Below are positions 60,797 to 64,000 of a stretch of DNA of 64,000 nt, one piece after another. The position numbers were made by a program, and so were the translations under genes. Position 1 is the stretch's first letter; each line of letters opens with the position of its first letter. The notes under the pieces are model-generated. The model was not told the origin of the DNA. It did no database searches and was given only the letters and a program-made list of their open reading frames with translations. The stretch comes from Cepaea nemoralis. Taxonomy: Eukaryota > Mollusca > Gastropoda > Stylommatophora > Helicidae. The stretch spans positions 1 to 64,000 of the forward strand of contig JACEFZ010013232.1 of NCBI GenBank assembly GCA_014155875.1, read 5' to 3'.

Positions 60797-62887
60797 TGTC
60801 ACAAAATAAAACCTTGCGTTTAACCAGTTGATTATTATAGAGGCTTTCTGATTAAACGGACTATCCGCCAGCGACAACTATTTTAACTAACAGAAAAAAC
60901 AAATCGGATGTCAAAATCCCAGGACAATATTTGTAGCTGCACGTGTACATCTGGTCGACGGATTGGGAACACTCGGTGGTGAGTGAGACAAATCCCTGCA
61001 TCGCTTTGACAGTTTGTCAACATTTGAATACAGATGGAACCCGTCAGGATCCTGGTTGCAATCGGATGTCAGCCATCACATGTCGGGCAAAGTTAACAGT
61101 TGCAGATGTGTAGGGGAAGTGGGTGAGCTGAATCATACATCGCTTTGACAGTTTATAAACAGGTCGGATTGAAGCGGAAGTACTCAGCTCGGAAGAAAAC
61201 AGTCCGTCTGTCAATTTATAGTTTTCCGGACATCAAGAAGATTGGCAGCTTGTTGGGGAAACCTGTTGTTGGGATCATACAGTAACTCGCTGGTTTGTTG
61301 TGGGAGTCAAAACAACTGATGACAACTTTGACGGTGACTAGGCCAGGGGGAATGGATTCTTGACAGTGGATGATATGCCCAAATAACACCTGCAGGACAT
61401 CAATACCGTCACGTGACCAATTTTAGGTTTTGCCAAAAACCATGATTGGAGATGGGGAGTTGACCAAAACCGTGGATTATGATGGACGTGTTTGTGGGAG
61501 AGCTCTACAGTGTTAGATTAATTTAATATTAACTAGCATGTGTCGTTATGGCAAAGTGTAGTAGCCATCCCGGAATGAGGCGGTTTTGCATAAGGTAGTC
61601 AATATAGTCTATTTAGTCCTAATTAATATAGGCTGTAGCCTTGTTAAAACTAAAGTGTGATGATTAGCACTGTTAGTGGAAAACTAGCTAGAGTAGGGAA
61701 GTGATACTTGGCTCTGTTAGTTGAAAATAGATTAGTGAAGTGTTGATAAGCTTTACTAGTGGAGAATTGAGTAATGAGGGATATTCCCGTAGGTGTCCCT
61801 GGTGGGCGGGGTTCCGCATTCTGTTTGTTGATTTTTTTTTCTTGTCTTGGCCTGATGATAACCTATGTGTTCAGTCATCTGTCCCTGACAGAGTAGGTTC
61901 ACTTTATTTTCTGAGCGAGGCCGATGGCCACGATCATCTAATAGAGATCAGTGACGGGGAGGCTATCACCAGTTGTATGATTTATTTTACAGGTTCCTCT
62001 GGTTGGAATGAAGAACCCGGAACCAATAAAAATCCGATCCCGGATAAATTATGATGTAGAGAGATGGGCCAGCAACTTTCGCAACGGAAGAAGTTAATAC
62101 ACATTGCTCGGTGGAGCTTAATGGTATAAGTATCCTACATGAGTGCATACCAATCGTTAACACACCTGAAGTGATGGATGTTCAGCCCATGGGGAACTAG
62201 ATCAGTAGGAACTGATGTTCACATTAGATGAAACCAAACATTGAAGTGTAGTTGTTCCACGTATCAAGGAAATCAGAACTTTCAGACTATATCTAGTGAA
62301 TAAAGCAAGCCATTTTTGTCTAGATACATTGACTGTTTAAGAGTGAAAATACAGAACTAATAGGAACCGTTGTGTTAGGAACAATAATAGTATTTTCCAC
62401 GGATTATATATTTACATGGGATTCAGATCTCATGGTCATCAGAGCTTCTGGAGGAGGACATGTCTGGAGAGAAGGATACGACTTCGGTGAGGTCTATTGT
62501 ACTGACTCGTGTGATGTCGTGTAATCCTTGCCATGATGTGTGCACTATGATCCTGAACTTTGAGGGCTGACATATACATTTATGTTATTATACACGACAC
62601 ACATTTTTCTTCGCATACACGTCTCATATACGTTACACTTTTCTTTTAATAAATTAATCTTTATTAATTTTTAGAAGCAAGAGTTGTTGAGTATGTTGCG
62701 TTGGGGAAGTATGAGAGGGGGCATAGTACGACAGTGAGAGAGTGATAGGAAAAGGTGTCCACGGGCTGATGGAGTGTGTTGGACGGAAGCTGGTGGATTC
62801 TCCAGGATATTGATAGGAAAGAAAAATTATGATGTGGGTGTTGACTCTCCTCACTCCAGGGACGACACTTTAAAAGAGGACACGACA
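60797..62887 (+). mobile_element. Element D: solo LTR related to B and C
   Basis: 2091 bp from TGTCACAAAA to GACACGACA, flanked by a perfect 5-bp duplication ATGAC (60792-60796, 62888-62892). No internal region, so it formed by recombination between two LTRs. 61500-61640 resembles the B LTR (GTGTTAGATT, TTAATGGCAA-type blocks), whereas 61640-61850 and 62590-62887 closely resemble C (GATGATTAGCACTGTTAGTGG; GATAAGCTTTACTAGT). An acceptor-like TTTTACAG|GTTCC lies near 61986-61997. Internal frames such as 61740-62054 are not supported as genes. Confidence 0.9.
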
Positions 62888-62939
62888 ATGACCTGTTCCA
62901 CGCGGAGATGACATACCAATTTCAACTTTTATTCAGATT

Positions 62940-63145
62940 TCGAATTCACTGCTAGAAGATGAAACAGCAGTGGCTTGTTGAACGACAAGTGATAGTGATA
63001 GTGATTTCGAAGATGATGTTCCAGCTGCCCAACGCTTCGACCAGCGTGAACTGGATGATCTAATCTAACATCTATATCTCTCCAATGTATCTTCAGAACG
63101 TTTGGCTTCAAGATTGAAAGGAAACATATTACTGACTGTTGAAAT
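62940..63145 (+). pseudogene. Fragment of an uncharacterised metazoan protein type
   Basis: One + frame, with stops, reads SDSDSDFEDDVPAAQRFDQR, ELDDLI, then after a stop LSNVSSERLASRLKGNILL. This resembles a segment (DLxRDLxLSKxxxELLASRLKEKNLL) found in many uncharacterised arthropod and mollusc proteins, perhaps themselves mobile or viral. Two stop codons show decay. It directly follows the solo LTR. Confidence 0.4.
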
Positions 63146-63202
63146 AAAGGTTACAATTTCTCTACAGAGCCGGTAAAAATAAAGGAGATATAATCGAAAT
63201 TC

Positions 63203-63310
63203 ACCGGACTCCGTGGCAAGGAACTTACGGACACGATTCGTGAGCCCGCTTACCTGCGTTTGAAACATAGCTGCTACCAATTTTACAGCAGAACGCTAAT
63301 AAAGAAGAGA
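63203..63310 (+). mobile_element. SINE S1 head fragment
   Basis: CTCCGTGGCAAGGAACTTACGGACACGATTCG-type head (A-box-like) with B-box-like GCGTTTGAAACATAGC, then TTTTACAGCAGAACGC. Truncated in the body. Confidence 0.6.
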
Positions 63311-63595
63311 AAATCAAAATCCACGAACAAAGAAGAAAAAAAAAAGCGACCTCAATTATACCCATCGATGAAGAAACAGGTTGGAAGAGGCCGAACTTTT
63401 AATTTTGTTTCGTAGCTACTGATCTGAACATGTGTCAGATGTGCCTTTAGTCACTTGAAAGGATCCCTTATACTTTACTTTTGTGTACTTTTACTTTATG
63501 TTATCGCATTCAAGCAGGCCACAATGATGTGGGAACGAAGGTCCTTAGTTAAAGTTGCAAGCACTATATAAACATCATGACCATCAAGTCGTCAA
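63311..63595. other. Unassigned sequence
   Basis: AT-rich, with an A-rich tract near 63331-63347. No gene or exon recognised. Confidence 0.3.
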
Positions 63596-63624
63596 CATCG
63601 GCAGTATAGACATCGATAGAAGGA

Positions 63625-64000
63625 AAACAATGGCACTGGAAGTAATAGCATTGAAAGTAATAGCACTGAAAGTAATAGCACTGAAAGTAATAGCAGTGAA
63701 AGTAATATCACTGAAAGTAATAGCAGTGAAAGTAATAGTAGTGAAAGTAATAGCATTGAAAGTAATATCACTGAAAGTAATAGCATTGAAAGTAATAGTA
63801 GTGAAAGTAATAGCACTGAAAGTAATATCACTGAAAGTAATATCACTGAAAGTAATAGCACTGAAAGTAATAGCATTGAAAGTAATATCACTGAAAGTAA
63901 TAGCACTTAAAGTAATAGCACTGAAAGTAATAGTAGTGAAAGTAATAGTATTGAAAGTAATAGCATTGAAAGTAATAGCAGTGAAAGTAATAACACTGAA
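63625..64000. repeat. 15-bp minisatellite running off the window
   Basis: Unit AGCACTGAAAGTAAT with AGCATTG, AGCAGTG, ATCACTG and AGTAGTG variants, about 25 copies visible, continuing past 64000. Leu/Ser-rich minus frames are artefacts. Confidence 0.97.

Noticed and set aside
61740..62054. 104-codon ORF in element D
   Set aside because: It lies within LTR sequence; the frame is not kept in the C LTR.

Overview
The window is eukaryotic nuclear DNA, most likely from a mollusc or another lophotrochozoan. I infer this from long introns, dense micro- and minisatellites, tRNA-derived SINEs, RTE-like and RNase H-bearing LINEs, and large Ty3/gypsy LTR retrotransposons. There is no bacterial-style gene layout, rRNA or CRISPR array. 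Species cannot be fixed from sequence alone.

Host gene. I reconstruct ten exons of one minus-strand gene between 48912 and 18954, with consistent splice phases from exon to exon (about 414 codons). The product is almost entirely coiled coil. Its last two exons resemble the conserved central/C-terminal coiled coil of the axonemal protein CFAP58 (CCDC147)/CCDC146 group. First and last exons are not in view. Introns are full of transposons and tandem arrays, and in at least four introns an array starts at or contains the splice-site sequence.

LTR elements. Element A (minus, 7507-15903) sits inside a SINE and carries two nonsense codons and a frame break. Element B (plus, 28937-38053, target duplication TCTAC) lies in the 12-kb intron between exons 5 and 6; its pol is broken by a 22-bp deletion just before the RT catalytic motif. 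Element C (plus, 50684-60143, duplication GTGAC) has an intact 1527-aa Gag-Pol and near-identical 2.17-kb LTRs, and looks young and possibly active. Element D (60797-62887, duplication ATGAC) is a solo LTR. A, B and C all have the order gag - protease - INTEGRASE - RT - RNase H, the unusual Gmr1-type order, instead of the normal gypsy order with integrase last. B and C share a proline-tRNA-type primer-binding site followed by 32-bp leader repeats.

Left end. 1-6653 is probably one further minus-strand element (E): a 268-bp TGTAACA...TGTTACA LTR candidate, a leader with a 20-bp minisatellite, two unrecognised basic-protein ORFs, then about 3 kb of strongly G-poor (+ strand) non-coding DNA. It appears to have landed in a hAT-type MITE. 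A second, complete MITE with an 8-bp target duplication lies at 26925-27308.

Other content: fragments of two LINE groups, at least eight copies of one SINE family, a possible endogenous Rep-like (CRESS virus-type) fragment at 44.1-44.4 kb, and very long arrays (32-bp at 41.3-43.1 kb, 45-bp at 45.0-45.85 kb, 35-bp at 46.2-46.9 kb, 21-bp at 19.2-19.7 kb, 15-bp running off the right end).
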